Origin: Plazaster borealis
Lineage: Eukaryota > Echinodermata > Asteroidea > Forcipulatida > Labidiasteridae
Direction: 5' to 3'
Assembly: GCA_021014325.1 (NCBI GenBank)
Contig: CM037461.1
Location: 6,973,501 to 7,037,500, forward strand
Length of the DNA: 64,000 nucleotides
Shown: positions 12,411 to 24,600 of the stretch, in pieces
Position numbering within the stretch: the first letter of the stretch is position 1
Layout of the letters: the number at the start of each line of letters is the position of its first letter
Notes under the pieces: model-generated
What the model was told of the DNA's origin: nothing
Databases searched by the model: none
The model's input: only the letters and a program-made list of their open reading frames with translations
Made by a program: the position numbers and the translations under genes

Positions 12411-14146
12411 AATAATGTGCATTGCGTGGTATTCTAAATGGTTGTATCTTTATGATTTTTGTGAACTTGATTTGAAGTAAAGAGAAAAAGTATTTATTCA
12501 TTTGTTTTTGTTTGCGTATTGGCCGCAATGTATGCGTATTGGCCCAAAATTTGTGCGTATAGGCCGATATGCTAGCTTGTGCATGGGGAGATCGCATGTT
12601 AAGATTTTAACAAAAATGTTTTTTTGTTTGTTTGTTTGGTTTTATTTTTTTAAATTTGATCCCCTGGTAATTATAAATCACATACTTCACCTTTATAAAG
12701 GGAATACAGCTAATCCGCTAAGCAAGATTACAAGTACATTAGCTTGCAAGGTAAGATGGTCTGGTTTAAAGAAAAAAATGTGTCATGAACATTTTATTGG
12801 AAGAGGTTAAATTATTTAAAGTTCTTCTGAGAATGTCAAAAGCTGGGAAGAAGAATAAATGGCACTGACTTCTCCAGATCAGCCGATAAACCAATTACAT
12901 ACAACTTGAATTCTCATCATTGGAGCTTAAACAATCTGCAGATGCAGTTTCTGTGTCTGCCCGTACCATTACATGTAGTACAGATGTATATAAAATAGAG
13001 AAGAACATTTTTCTAATTCCAGGAAGAATATTACAACTTTAACTTGTTTATTTTAATTTTTTTGAATAACAACATACATGTACTTGCTGAAGTTCATCAA
13101 AGACATGCTAAGCATAGTTCTCACTTGACGCTACACAGTATATATAAAGTCAGACATCTTTATGGGCAAATAAATCATTTTTTGAAGACACGACTATATG
13201 TGTTTTGTGTAAGTACCGTATCCGGCATGTGTGAGTTCTATCAATTTCCTTAGAACCACTTGGCTGCGAAGAAAGCAATAGATTGCTTGAAGCAGCCTAA
13301 AGCCAAAATCTAAGTTGCTAGTATAGATGGTGTCTGTTGGGAACTATCTGTACATACATATTGTCTAGTCACCCCATACATGTAGAGCGAGGACAGTAAT
13401 TAGCACTGGTCTTTAAAACAGCTGTTTTGCAATGTCGGTGACACTCATAGAACCTTTGAAGTCCTTTCAGTTGAAACTCTGTCTCTGTCCTTGCTCTATG
13501 GTCACCGTACATGTAGTGCACACAAGTTATTTTTCGTATACTAGGTTTCTAAAGCAGTTAATATTCACACAGGGTTTTTTTCCATTTATTTCATACAAAC
13601 ATTTTCCCAGATCACAGTAATGCAGATAGGAATTTCAGAGTTCTGCAGTACCAGTACCTTGATGACCTCGCTATTGTTAGACTTGTTAAGATCGTCGAAT
13701 GAAAATTTCTTTTACTGTTAACCACCCCTAACCACCCATTGAAACCTGTTTTGTACACGTCTAATCTGAAGCTCAGCCATACATTGACTGTCCAACCCTG
13801 TAAGGCTTCCATATCTTATCATCACTGCATTCATGAATGAGTAGCACCCCTTTCATGACCACTGGACGGTCCGCTCCAGCCTCATTCAATGCGCATGCAT
13901 ACTACGTATACAGTAAACCCCCCAATGTTAATGGCATCATCATTAATAGTAATAGCATACACTGTAACACGTCTACCAACTCGGTGGCTGCACCGGAGTC
14001 TAGCAGCTCAGCTCATCCTGCTGGCTATATGTCCAGCGTGCAACCTTGCCTTGTAAATATTTGAGTGCTGGAAACGTGCGTAGTGACAGTGCAGCGTCCG
14101 TACCACACACAAGACAAATTAAGAGCATCGTTGAGCCTTCACCACC
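12411..14146. other. No gene; possible upstream region of candidate exon
   Basis: 12411-13830 shows nothing. From 13837 the composition is less AT-rich and a 75-codon frame (Ser/Ala/Asn-rich) ends at 14064, before the candidate exon. It could be an upstream ORF or chance. Confidence 0.3.
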
Positions 14147-14189
14147 ATGGACGGCACGGCATTCCGTAAACACATGGCTAAGATTTACG
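14147..14189 (+). CDS. Candidate alternative first coding exon of the PLCL gene
   Basis: CACCATGG is a strong start context, with an in-frame TGA 15 bases before the ATG. The segment reads MDGTAFRKHMAKIY plus one base (G) and then a GTCAGT donor at 14190. Joining G to the CC at 58825 gives Ala-Ser-Asp-Cys, the junction sequence expected in PLCL proteins, and the phase is right. The preceding 300 bases are less AT-rich than the surroundings, as a promoter/5' UTR might be. The implied intron is about 44.6 kb. A chance ATG with a phase-compatible GT is possible, so transcript evidence is decisive. Confidence 0.4.
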
Positions 14190-14604
14190 GTCAGTGAATA
14201 ATTATTTAGTTGTCACATCAGTGTCATTTTATATTTGTTGCCAGCTGAATTGATTTCCTGTTTTTGTTTCATTTTTGTTTATTTTTTTAAATATTTTTTG
14301 TTTAGTATTGAGGGCTGTGTAAAAATGATTCTGTCTGTGGGGAAATTAATTTGGCATCTTGATAGACTGTGGATGATTTGGTTGGAGTGAATGCTGCCTT
14401 GACATTTTCATATTGGCCAGTCACATGCTGGAAATTGTATTACTACTCTCATTGCGGTATATTAATATACCCCATTGGGGATTACAATAATTACCCCCGG
14501 TTGGGATAGCCAGTTGGAAACGGCTTGCTGCTGGTGATACACATGGACACTGTGTGCATTATGTGATTACAATGCATCAACATTGGTTTGCATTGGATTG
14601 AGGT

Positions 14605-15290
14605 AGATAAATGTACCCATTGGGAGATACAAATGTACCCATTTTGGGATATTAATGTTTCCATTGGGTGATATGAATGTACCCATCTGGGGATATGAAT
14701 TTTGTCCTTTGGGTGATACCAATGTACCCATTTGGGGATACACATTTGTTCCTGTGGGTGATATGAATGTACTCGTTTGGGGATATGAATGGTTCCATCG
14801 GGTGATACGAATGTACCCATTTGGGGATGAATGTTTCCATTGGGTTATACGAATGTACCCATTTGGGGATGAATGTTTCCATTGGGTGATACGAATGTAC
14901 CCATTTGGGGATGAACGTTTTCATTGGGTGATACAAATGTACCCATTTGGGGATGAATGTTTCCATTGGGTGATACAAATGTACCCATTTGGGGATGAAT
15001 GTTTCCATTGGGTGATACGAATGTACCCATTTGGGGATGAACGTTTTCATTGGGTGATACAAATGTACCCATTTGGGATGAATGTTTCCATTGGGTGATA
15101 CAAATGTACCCATTTGGGGATGAATGTTTCCATTGGGTGATACAAATGTACCCATTTGGGGATGAATGTTTCCATTGGGTGATACGAATGTACCCATTTG
15201 GGGATGAATGTTTCCATTGGGTGATACGAATGTACCCATTTGGGGATGAATGTTTCCATTGGGTGATACCAATGTACCCATGTTCGGGGA
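14605..15290. repeat. 42-bp minisatellite, ~16 units
   Basis: Consensus TGGGTGATACGAATGTACCC followed by ATTTGGGGATGAATGTTTCC and AT. Each unit contains two related half-units (ATGTACCCAT and ATGTTTCCAT). Because 42 is a multiple of three, frames stay open on both strands (up to 209 codons on the minus strand). Units at 14605-14820 are more diverged than those at 14820-15290. It lies about 400 bp after the candidate first exon at 14147. Confidence 0.9.
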
Positions 15291-15459
15291 TATGATGACA
15301 AATGGGGCATTAGGTATCTACCACTACATGTTGTAGCAAATTGAAGAATGGATCCTTTTGCATGGTGGGCCATTCAGGGCTGATATTTTGTTCTTGTACA
15401 TTTAAGGGCAAGGCATTTTTACCATACTGTCTGAGGGAACCTAACATTTTTACTGGAGT

Positions 15460-15535
15460 ATGTTAAGGGGCATCAAGGCACTGTTTAGGGGCATTGGGTT
15501 GATAGCCTCCATTGCCTCCATGAAGTATCAGGCCT
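15460..15535 (+). repeat. Interspersed repeat E, short copy
   Basis: GTTAAGGGGCATCAAGGCAC and ATTGCCTCCATGAAGTATCA then AGGCCTGG; fragment of the family. Confidence 0.4.
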
Positions 15536-15560
15536 GGTAAATGTAAAACAAAAATACCCT

Positions 15561-15802
15561 TTAACCCTTTCATGCACCATTTATTTTTAGAGATAAATTA
15601 ATCATATGGACACTTTAATTGTTTATTAGTTTTTTTGCAAATGGCGACCTCCCCAAACAGGTCACAATAGAACCCTCAAGAGTCCTCTTTCCCATTCTGA
15701 AAACTCTGTGGCCGTGTGATCTTTATTTTTTGTTTTAAAACTATTTTTCTGAAGTGATTTAAACATGGTCGCTAGCGACCGGTCGGCGCATGAAAGAGTT
15801 AA
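15561..15802. mobile_element. piggyBac-like MITE, second subfamily, 242 bp
   Basis: Ends TTAACCCTTTCATGCACC and CGGCGCATGAAAGAGTTAA form imperfect inverted repeats bounded by TTAA. No coding capacity. It is related in the termini to the copy at 29363 but the interior differs. Confidence 0.65.
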
Positions 15803-16299
15803 TACTGATGTAATTGTGCATCGGGGATAAAGAATATAATTTGTTTTTACCCTTACACCGTACTTTCCCGAATTCTGTGAACAAAATCCACAGGCTGTTG
15901 TTGCATCCTTGAGGATTATGTCTACACCCACCCCCCACACAGGTGTGTCTACATTTTCCCTCATTGTTACTGTTTATTGAGGACATAAATTTCACATGAC
16001 CCTTTAATACACTAACCTCGCCCCCTTATAAATGATGTTGCCATGAAGTCCCGCTGATTAGTAGGTTTTTATTTTTTAATGACAAGTTGAAGGTAATTTG
16101 AAGGTCTGGATGGGGCTCAGGTGTGGGCAAGGGCATCCCTTGAGCCCTGTTCCTCCTACACATGTACATTTTACAAAATATAGTGTCCTTTGGCAAACAT
16201 CACTTTCAAAATGTTCACCCATATCAATAATTAATATTTGTATGTTTGTTATCTGTTATCAAAGTTACTGAAATTCCGTTGGACATTTGCTACGTGATA

Positions 16300-16400
16300 T
16301 TTGAAGCTTTGCATGGTGTAGAAATAGCTACGTAAACTTGCGGGTATACAACCATGTGTAAATCTCTTTTGGGAGGAGTCTTGGCTCTAGTTTGGTCTCA
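16300..16400 (+). repeat. Single copy of the 59-kb array unit
   Basis: GAAGCTTTGCATGGTGTAGA, then CTTGCGGGTATACAACCATG and CTCTTTTGGGAGGAGTCTTG match 59170-59275 in order. Confidence 0.65.
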
Positions 16401-17369
16401 GCATTTCAAACAGTCTACTTTGAGAAGAGAATATTGTTAGAAATATCATGAACAATTACTGATGTTCATTCAGGAAAGTACAAATTAGAAACAATTTATA
16501 TTACCTTGAGGTAAATCTTTCAGAGGAAAAGCATTTCCCATGCAGTCAGGAAAAACATTTTGGCCTTTGCAATTATCTTATTTTGTTCTTTTCTTTTCCC
16601 CCATGACAATCACAGGGATGTGATTTTTCAGGATTGTTTTTTAAATTTCCTTGAGCCTTTAAATCTTCTTGAAGAAAAGCAATCACCAAAGGAAGAAATA
16701 AATAGTCCATGTTGTTTCTAAACCCGTAGTTTCGTATTTCTGGTGATGCACAAAGTCTTTAAACCTCCTGAATTTTACTTTCTGAGAGGTTGTGGTCTCT
16801 TGAAAGGGGAAACCAAGACCTGTATGCCATATTCTTCAGGAATGTTTACAATCATCAAATCTCATACCTGTAAATTATTATACAAGCTGAAGCTGGAAGG
16901 TCAAAATATAAGTTCTCTTTGGTGGAAAGATAATCAGTATTCATTATTGCTAATGCACGTGACTGTACATGGAACATGACTACGATAATGGGTATGAGAA
17001 TGTTATTAATCTAAAGTATTGATGCATGTGAGCGCCTTTTGACAGGAAATACAATAACTTTCCATCTGTCACGTAAGCAGTTTTTCCAGTAGTTGTCTAA
17101 AACCACACAAAAAGTGTTTCAACAATTGAATGGACATCATCACCATATACAGCAAAATGTCTTTATTTTTCACTTTTCATGCAACTTGGCTGGGGATTAC
17201 TTCAAACTACTTTTCATGGGTTGCATGTATCTGAATCCAAGATTATAATGAACATAATTTGAGTTGATTAGTTTGATGTTAAATAAATAAATAAATAAAT
17301 ATGAAGACGGTCATGGTAGAAAACTTTTCTTAAAATATTTTGCCTGAAATGCTATAGTTTTTTAGAAAC
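16401..17369. other. No feature recognised
   Basis: AT-rich. AAAT tetranucleotide run at 17280-17301. 16620-16720 shares CCTTGAGCCT..AAT..TCTT and AAAGCAATCACCAAAG with 27780-27850, a diverged repeat pair. Confidence 0.4.
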
Positions 17370-17605
17370 AAGTGTAACAATTTTTTTGATCTCACAAGAC
17401 CAAAACTCAATGTTTGAAAACTGTGTAAACGCACAACCTATTATTACAATTTTTTTCACTATTTCCTTGTGACTCCTTCACTCCTATGACAGATTGAGCT
17501 TAAATTTTCACAGATTTGTTGATTTCAAGTTTTATGTTGGGTCACCTGAAGTGGGGATACTGGTGTTTGACATTTACAAATGTTGTCCATGTGCTTTAAA
17601 CCTAC
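17370..17605. repeat. Diverged fragment of the TTAAAG-group MITE
   Basis: Blocks AGCTTAAATTTTCACAGATTTG and ATACTGGTGTTTGACATTTAC correspond to internal and right-end segments of family A; the termini are eroded. Confidence 0.45.
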
Positions 17606-18378
17606 ACTATTTCCCTATTGGCTTTCTTACAAGGTTCTCTTTTCCGCACAAAAACTTTGTGGAAACTTTTTTCATTTTTACTGAAAAGAAGGACGCAACT
17701 AAAAAGTTTGATTTGGTTTGAAACCAGTCACTCATCAGTGCATGATTTGAGACCTTCTTGCACAAAGCCTGTTCATGGATTTTTCAACTCCCTGCCAGTA
17801 GAAACATCAATTGTGATAAATTTACAATTGTTGCTTCGGACATGGTAGTCTAAATGTCTATGTCAAATTTATTTGGTTTGAGTTCAAATTCCAGCCTGAA
17901 TGTCTGAAATAAAAGGTTGAAATTCCTCAGTTGTATGTCTGGAGAACATGTTATCTTAGTGCCGCTCATTGCAGATTGCAAGGCTGTGATGATCTATATG
18001 GTGTGCGTGGCTCAAACGCTAAAAGCAAAAGCAAGAAATCCCCTGTCTGCCTTGAGATTGTTAGTTGTTTGTTGTATTAGTTTTTTAATTATTTTGTGTT
18101 TTTATGTACTAGACATATATTTTGATCTGAGCCCGCTGTGTGGAAAGTCATTTCAATTTGAATGCATATATCATTACTGGGCAGCTGTTGTGCACAGATG
18201 GCGTCTCTTTTGAAATTACAGTAAAGGTGAATACTCAACTTTGTGTAATATGAAACTCGGTCAAATATTTTCAATATTTTCTCAGAGAAGTCAGCATTGC
18301 TGAATACATTTACAATGACATTTGACTTTGGGACCTGCACGTTGAATTTTTAAAAGAAGTTTTCCTTATTTTATCTTC

Positions 18379-19140
18379 CACTTTCAATGCTATCCATGGT
18401 CTCTCCCCTGGTTACATTTCCAAACTGGTTACACCATATACACCGACAAGGTCCCTCAGATCCTCTACCCAACATCTCCTACAAGTACCCCCACACAGAA
18501 CAAAAACTTACAGTAAAAGAACCTTTGCCTTCAGCGCACCCACTCTTTGGAACTCTCTCCCTGCTACCCTCCGTTCTCAGACGAACCCGGATCTCTTCAA
18601 AATACACCTCAAATCCTATCTGTTTTCACAATCTTATTTCTTATTTTAAATTGTTAAAGGAACATTACATAATTGGTTTTTGCTAACAAACCAGTTGCTG
18701 GCAGTGTAAGCACTTTATATAATCCACCATATACATAAACTGACAAATCTGTAGAAGTTTGAGATCGATTGGCCATCTGGGTCACGAGAAAATATTGAAA
18801 AACCAATTACACATTTGCATGTGTTATACAATGCATGAATAAAACGCTCATGAGCGATAAACTCCAATCGAAAATTAGTTTTATTTATTTCTCATCAAAT
18901 ATGGCATTTCAGACAGAAATATTTCTAGGGATGTTTTCTACTATCATCATCATTAGACCGTGTAAGTTTTATGTAAATCTGTGATCTTAAAGAAATTGTT
19001 ATTACCAGTTCTGTAACGTTTCTTTAAGTTCAATTGTAGATTATACTTGTATTTTGTTTGTTATTATGTATTGTATGTAAAGCGCATTGAGAGTTCTCCC
19101 AGAACTGAAATGCGCTCTATAAGAACACCGTATTACTATT
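18379..19140 (+). mobile_element. CR1/L2-type LINE 3' end, interrupted by a MITE
   Basis: Frame starting 18379 reads AIHGLSPGYISKLVTPYTP, then SRSLRSS-like, HLLQVP, KRTFAFSAPTLWNSLP and FKIHLKSYLF. This is the C-terminal tail of the reverse-transcriptase domain of CR1/L2/Rex-type LINEs. The matching 3' UTR end (TGTAAAGCGCATTGAGAG then ctataagaacaccgtattac with ATT repeats) appears only at 19070-19140. Bases 18654-19027 between them are a separate insertion. 5' truncated, as is usual for LINE copies. Confidence 0.8.
18654..19027. mobile_element. MITE inserted in the LINE tail
   Basis: Begins TTAAAGGAACATTACATAAT and ends TGTAACGTTTCTTTAA, inverted ends of a family related to A and B by the TTAAAG terminus. 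It separates the LINE coding tail from its 3' end. Confidence 0.65.
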
Positions 19141-21053
19141 ATTTACCAAGCCTTGATTGTTCAAACATAGTGAAGGAATTATGCGTATTAGGCTAAGACT
19201 CGTGAAAGTACAACATTTGTTTTTCGGAATAGAAATTATTTCCCAGCCTCTTGATTTCAATAAACACACCCTCCATACATGGTCAATCAACCCATGGATT
19301 GTTATCAAAATTGGTATGGAAGTTGTCATGCAAACAACCAACAATTTTCATATCAGACTTATTTTGATTGCAGATATCAAATTACTGGTGTCTGCAGGGC
19401 TCAAATTTTTTTTTTTTGGGGGGGGGAATTCACAAGACTGCAGGGCTTGTAGCTTGAAATTTGTACTGGACCAGAATTTATTTTACAAGACCAGAATCAA
19501 AATAAGTTGAACAAGCACTCAGAGAAGATCTATCTCATTTGTGCTTATAGGGTAGTTCAATACTCTTGAAAGAGAATTGAAAGAGAATTATCGCATTCAC
19601 TGTCAACATTTTTTTCACGAAGATATTACACAATGAGGTATTTTATTCAATTGAAAAACACAAGACCACTGGGCTTGTCCCATTGTGAGTTTACTGGCCC
19701 TACGCTAAAATCACAGGCCTTGAGCCTGCGGTCCAGTTGTCATTTGTTGCTTTTCAAATTTTATTTTCTTCATTTCAGATTTATAATTAAAGCAAAATCG
19801 GCTAAAATCAGCCAAAAATCGGCCCTTAGCATCTTTAATATTCAAAGATACAGTTATTGACTCCATATATGCAAATGGAAAAGCCAAAATTTGATTTACC
19901 GATTGATGCCACTATCAGCAATATACTAGTATATTTATTGTATAACAACCCAGACTATTAGGTTGTTTATGCATGACCAGCACTGTACCCTATCTAAGAG
20001 TCAGTTTGTGACATGGGAATGTATTGATTATGTGTGAAGGTCAAGTCAAAACCAGCCAGCACCTGGTCTCCTTGGAAATAATTACAGTCAAGTTGGGAAT
20101 TACAGTACCACTAATTATTCGCTCAGTCCCAGTGCCTTATCCAGAGGCGCTGGGATGTGCTGATGTATGTGCATTGGACCATTCCCCCTGACCTAATAAT
20201 CCCCAGTCACCTCTCCCTGTTTACCAAAGATTTGACGGTACAAAATAATGCTCTATTGTGTAAATCCATTGTAAATAATTGTCATCATTCTTTGCCTAAG
20301 TACTAAAACTAGGTCTCAATCGCAAAATCCTTCATACTTGTTTAACAAGGTTGTTCACATCCTCCATGGAGCTTCCATGCTTTATCATATCAGGTGTGCA
20401 TGTTGTGATTATGCTCATTGCGCCGACTGCAGTACAATCGTTCCCATCATGCATCACTACATCCTGTGAGCAAGAATCAAAAGGCAAGCTCATCAGCCTA
20501 TCACAGCGGTCTTGGCTGAGTACCGATGGGGTCGAGTGAACAAGTATGGCTGTGTCTAATAATGCAATTACATGTGTAGGAGCTTTGCATGGTGGAAGGG
20601 GTAGACCTTTATCACAGCTCTAAAATTTCTCACATTTGTATGGAGGGTGTCACTTTCCACTCTCAGCAGTTTCCTCCTCATTGAGGTTGTACCAGAGCCT
20701 GTTGGCGCCTGTACATTGTAGCATTGTGTCCACTGCATTCGCATAATAATTGTTTCTCTAAGTGGAATCTTTACAGTTGTCCAATCAAGCCCTGTCCAGA
20801 ACAAAATTGCATTCATTTGTTTTGTTCATGCTTTTGCACCAATAATGATTCATACATTTAACATGTCTAATGAATAAATGATACATAGGGAAGTGTACAT
20901 ATGTAGGTGTAAATGCACATACATTTTCTCCGTAAATATGTGATGTTTGTTGATTATAGAAACAGCCAGGGTCCGATTTCACAGTTAGGACCAGCTGGTT
21001 CAATGAGCCTCATGTTCTCCTTTGTAACTACATGTTGTATATTTTTCATTAAT
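19141..21053. other. No gene; eroded repeats
   Basis: 19390-19780 carries blocks such as GACCAGAATCAAAATAAG and CCACTGGGCTTGTCCCATTG that recur near 10640-10700 and 30680-30780. No coding signal. Confidence 0.4.
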
Positions 21054-21106
21054 TACTGATATTTCCGACAAAAGACTCATTTAGTCTTTTGTCGGAAATA
21101 TCAGTA
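21054..21106. repeat. Perfect 24-bp hairpin
   Basis: TACTGATATTTCCGACAAAA-GACT, 5-nt loop CATTT, then the exact inverse. No flanking element recognised. Confidence 0.95.
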
Positions 21107-22489
21107 TGGAGAAACAAGCCAAAACAGGCCAATTTTAAAAAATATTTTTTTTGTAAATTTAAATGCCAAAATATATCTGTTTTTATATTGGCAACTTTCT
21201 TCCTGATAAATAACATCAAAAAGGGGTTAAAATAAGCATTGAAAAAAATGTGGAGATGTAGTTTCAATTATAATAGACAACTCAACTTTAAACCCCCTTT
21301 TCTCAGTTTTATTCTCTCGCTTCTCTTGGTGAATCTACTTTCACAACTTTTGAACCAAAGGTGTTATCAATATGGGGTTTAAACAGTATTAAAGCATAGA
21401 GTATGCTCTTTTCAAATGTAAAAAAAAAAATGAAAAAAGACCTGGGTCAACAAATGACTCATTTTGCTTGATCACATCACATATTGTACATGTAAAAGAA
21501 CTGTATTTAAACAATAACACTTCCATTTCTACACATTTATTTCTTAAAATTACAACATAAACACAGATACTTTTTTTTCTTCTCTTTTTTGTTGTCCTTC
21601 AGTTGCACACATTATGTAGACTTTGAGGCCGTTCATGATTCTACGCTGTACCTACTTGTTATGCTCAAAACGCATTATTTTTGTATCAGGCCTCACCCTT
21701 CCTTGCCAGAAAAAAACACCCCCAAATCATCACATTTTAAGATGTTGGCTCGGGGGGAGGGGGGGGATATAATTGAGTAAGATGGATGATGGGAACCTGT
21801 CATTTCCATGGTAACCATAGATTGCCCTCGAAGATGGTACAAAAGACTGCTTACTCGATGGTGGTTTATGTTGACTTTACCCAAGCCACAGCTATACGTC
21901 TTGTTGGGTCAATGTGGTTATCAAGCACTGAAAAGCAGTCCGTGCTAACTGATGGAATTTCTGTGTTGCCATGGTAACAGGAGAGCAAAAAAAAAAAAGA
22001 GGCATGAAAGGCTTAAATGCAGCGAGATTTTCTGATACAATGTTTGCCGTGGCCCAAATCCATTTCTCAGCCCAAGGTTGTTATGTCGGAAAACAATTTT
22101 ATGTAAAAGATTATTTAGTGCATTCTTTTGCTTACAGTAGTGGGAAGGGCTGAATCTCTCAGAGAGATGACGTAAATCATGTTAACCCTTTAGAGACCAT
22201 TCATTTCTGTATAATCATCACCATAGGCCCAGACATGTTTTGGGGGTTTTTTACAATTTGTTCTTGTAAAAGTGTCTGATTTTTTTTTTTCTAAACCCAA
22301 AATTTGGTTTTGTTTTAGAAACATAGATGCTATGTTAACATTGGAAACATTGGAAAATGTCAATTCAGGTCATGACCTTTATTTTGACCTTTTTGGTTGA
22401 GTGCAAGTAGGTCGAGCAGCTGTTTTGCAGAACTTTAACATTCAGAATATCTATTTCTGTATAGAGGTAAATGAAATTTAAGTGAGGCA

Positions 22490-22860
22490 AGATCGTGTCA
22501 TGGTGGACAAGGCTGGTGTCTTCATGGAGTCATTCATGTTATTAGGAAGGGGTTCTTAATAACTTAATAATGTGGACGACTCCATGTAGACACCAACCTT
22601 GTCTGCCATAATGCAACCTTACCTCATTTGGACAAACGAGCTGGGAACGATTATTTTGCAAACTACGCTGCGAAACGTCCGAAATGTCTGATAGCCTTAT
22701 GGGACTTCTATAAAGTTTTGAGCGTTGAAGCAGTTTACATGGCAACATAAAGGATGACACGTGGCGCGTGCTCCACCAATCAAGTGACAAGGATCTGTGT
22801 GCTGTGTTATTTAAAGTAAAATAATGTTGAAGTAACTGGTACTCCAGCACTTCACATTGT
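22490..22860. mobile_element. MITE family F, partial copy with hairpin
   Basis: An inverted pair (GTGGACAAGGCTGGTGTCTT and AGACACCAACCTTGTC, 22502-22610) is followed by CAGTTTACATGGCAACATAA and CAAGTGACAAGGATCTGTGT, shared with 5840 and 42617. Confidence 0.6.
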
Positions 22861-23325
22861 GGCTATGCTCATGTACAAACATTTCAGAGCTCAATATTTA
22901 TGCAACTCTAGGGTGTCCTTAATTGGTCAGGGAACATGAGACTGAAGAGCCCCTTTAACTGTGCCAACATGATAATTTTCTAATCCAATATGTTTGTTAA
23001 CCATTATTTCAATCTACTGACTCCTTAGTGAAGGCAATTTAGTTGTAATTAAGGCCAGACACTGACCTGTGAGTTGGTATTTAATTAGTCTGCTACATTC
23101 CTCATCAGCCTTGGATTAGCAGCTGTTGCTGCTCATTATCATCTGTCAGTTTTAATTTACTGATCAAAGAAGAGAAATGTCTGTCTAGAGATGTGGCCTA
23201 TAAACCATGTAACCTGTAACATCACATTGTCACTGATGCCACGAACTGACATATTGTGTACAAACCCTTTTCTTTTTGTTCGTCTTTTCCTATGTTTATA
23301 AAATATTCAAGGCCTACAATTTCAT

Positions 23326-23600
23326 TAAAGACCAGATTGAACGAAAATGGCAAAAATTGATCTTTGCTGAAATTCATTCAAAATGTTTTCACATGAGAGT
23401 AATTTAATTGTAAAATTAATTTTTGTTGAGTGTTCTTTTCTGGTGCTTTTCAGAAAGATATGCAAAAAGCCTCCCACAAGTGACGTCAAAGTATTGTCTT
23501 TTTTACGCACGCCATCAACGGCAGAAGTGTAGCTAGTTTTTCAAAACCTTGCGATTGGGGCCTTATTTTTTTATCGATAATAGCACAAAATTCAGAAATG
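23326..23600 (+). repeat. Interspersed repeat H, copy 1
   Basis: TTGATCTTTGCTGAAATTCA, CTGGTGCTTTTCAGAAAGAT, GACGTCAAAGTATTGTC and CTAGTTTTTCAAAACCTTGC are found in order at 26757-27150. Confidence 0.65.
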
Positions 23601-23689
23601 TAAAAACATCAAAAAACACATTATAAACAACTTCAAACAGCATTCCCGTTAACAATTTTGTTCGCTCAAGTAGCTGTTTAAGTTTCAAA

Positions 23690-23880
23690 CTGAGCTATCT
23701 AGCCCTACGTGGCTGTCTCCCTATTTTGTCAGTAACTTTGTTCGGGGGTGCCAGTCAGAAGCCATTCAACCTGTAACTGCTGTATAACCAGGGATCACAC
23801 CCAAGTTTCCGATACAACCTGGGAAGTGGCAGGAGAGGGATCACCTTAAGAAGATGCAACTTTTTATCATCTAATTCTCG
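23690..23880 (-). mobile_element. SINE subfamily fragment (copy of 28480)
   Basis: GTCTCCCTATTTTGTCAGTA, GCCAGTCAGAAGCCATTCAA and AGGGATCACACCCAAGTTTC match 56625-56720. The tRNA head is reduced to GAGCTATCTAGCCCT. Confidence 0.6.
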
Positions 23881-24330
23881 TCTATTTGATGAATAAATAA
23901 TAAAAAACTTGGCAGGAAGTGCCTGGTTTTTTGCGTGGAGTGCAAAAGGTGCATTAATGGGAGATCGTACTCAACTGGGATTGCAATGTATTATATTCAG
24001 GATCAAGATCCTCTAAATTGTGGATCTGTTGCGGAAATTTATTTATGAATATTTATTTATGGATGGTATTGAGTCCGCATGATGTACATGAAATGACTTT
24101 ATTATGAGCTTCAACAAATTAACTTATTTGAAAAGCAAGTAGTTTTTTCGGTATTGGTTTAACTTTCAAAAGCCCTCATTTCTCAGCAAATCCCTTGTAT
24201 ATCATACAATAAATATATTATTTTGATAACTTACTGTCAACAGTGAATGTATTAATTGTTGAAACTCAAGATGTTGTTTTACATGTATTTTTGATGATTT
24301 AAAAGTGTTTAAAAGTGTGCCTCCATGGTT

Positions 24331-24600
24331 TGACAGACCATAGAGCAAGGACTGTCCTTGCTCTGTGGACAGACCTACCTGAAGGTTTCATATTTCAAAC
24401 CATTTCAAACTGAGGAAAGACACATCCTATTAATTGTGTAAGGGTTTTGAGGCATTGCATGGTGAGGTATCAATGTATAGATTCAGTTTGCAGTAACACC
24501 ATATGTATATAATCTACATTGCTGAGTAAAGCAGATATATACACAGCAAAAGTAGATAAATATACTTATGGTGTTACCCAAACTGAACTACACTTGTCAT
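24331..24600. repeat. Two adjacent imperfect inverted repeats
   Basis: ACAGACCATAGAGCAAGGAC/GTCCTTGCTCTGTGGACAG at 24337-24376, and CAGTTTGCAGTAACACCATA/TATGGTGTTACCCAAACTG at 24486-24590. Likely eroded foldback elements. Confidence 0.55.

Noticed and set aside
14652..15281. 209-codon minus-strand frame and overlapping plus-strand frames
   Set aside because: Entirely inside the 42-bp minisatellite; openness follows from the unit length, and no splice or start context supports a gene.
14605..15290. CRISPR-like array
   Set aside because: Head-to-tail units without unique spacers, in a eukaryotic context.
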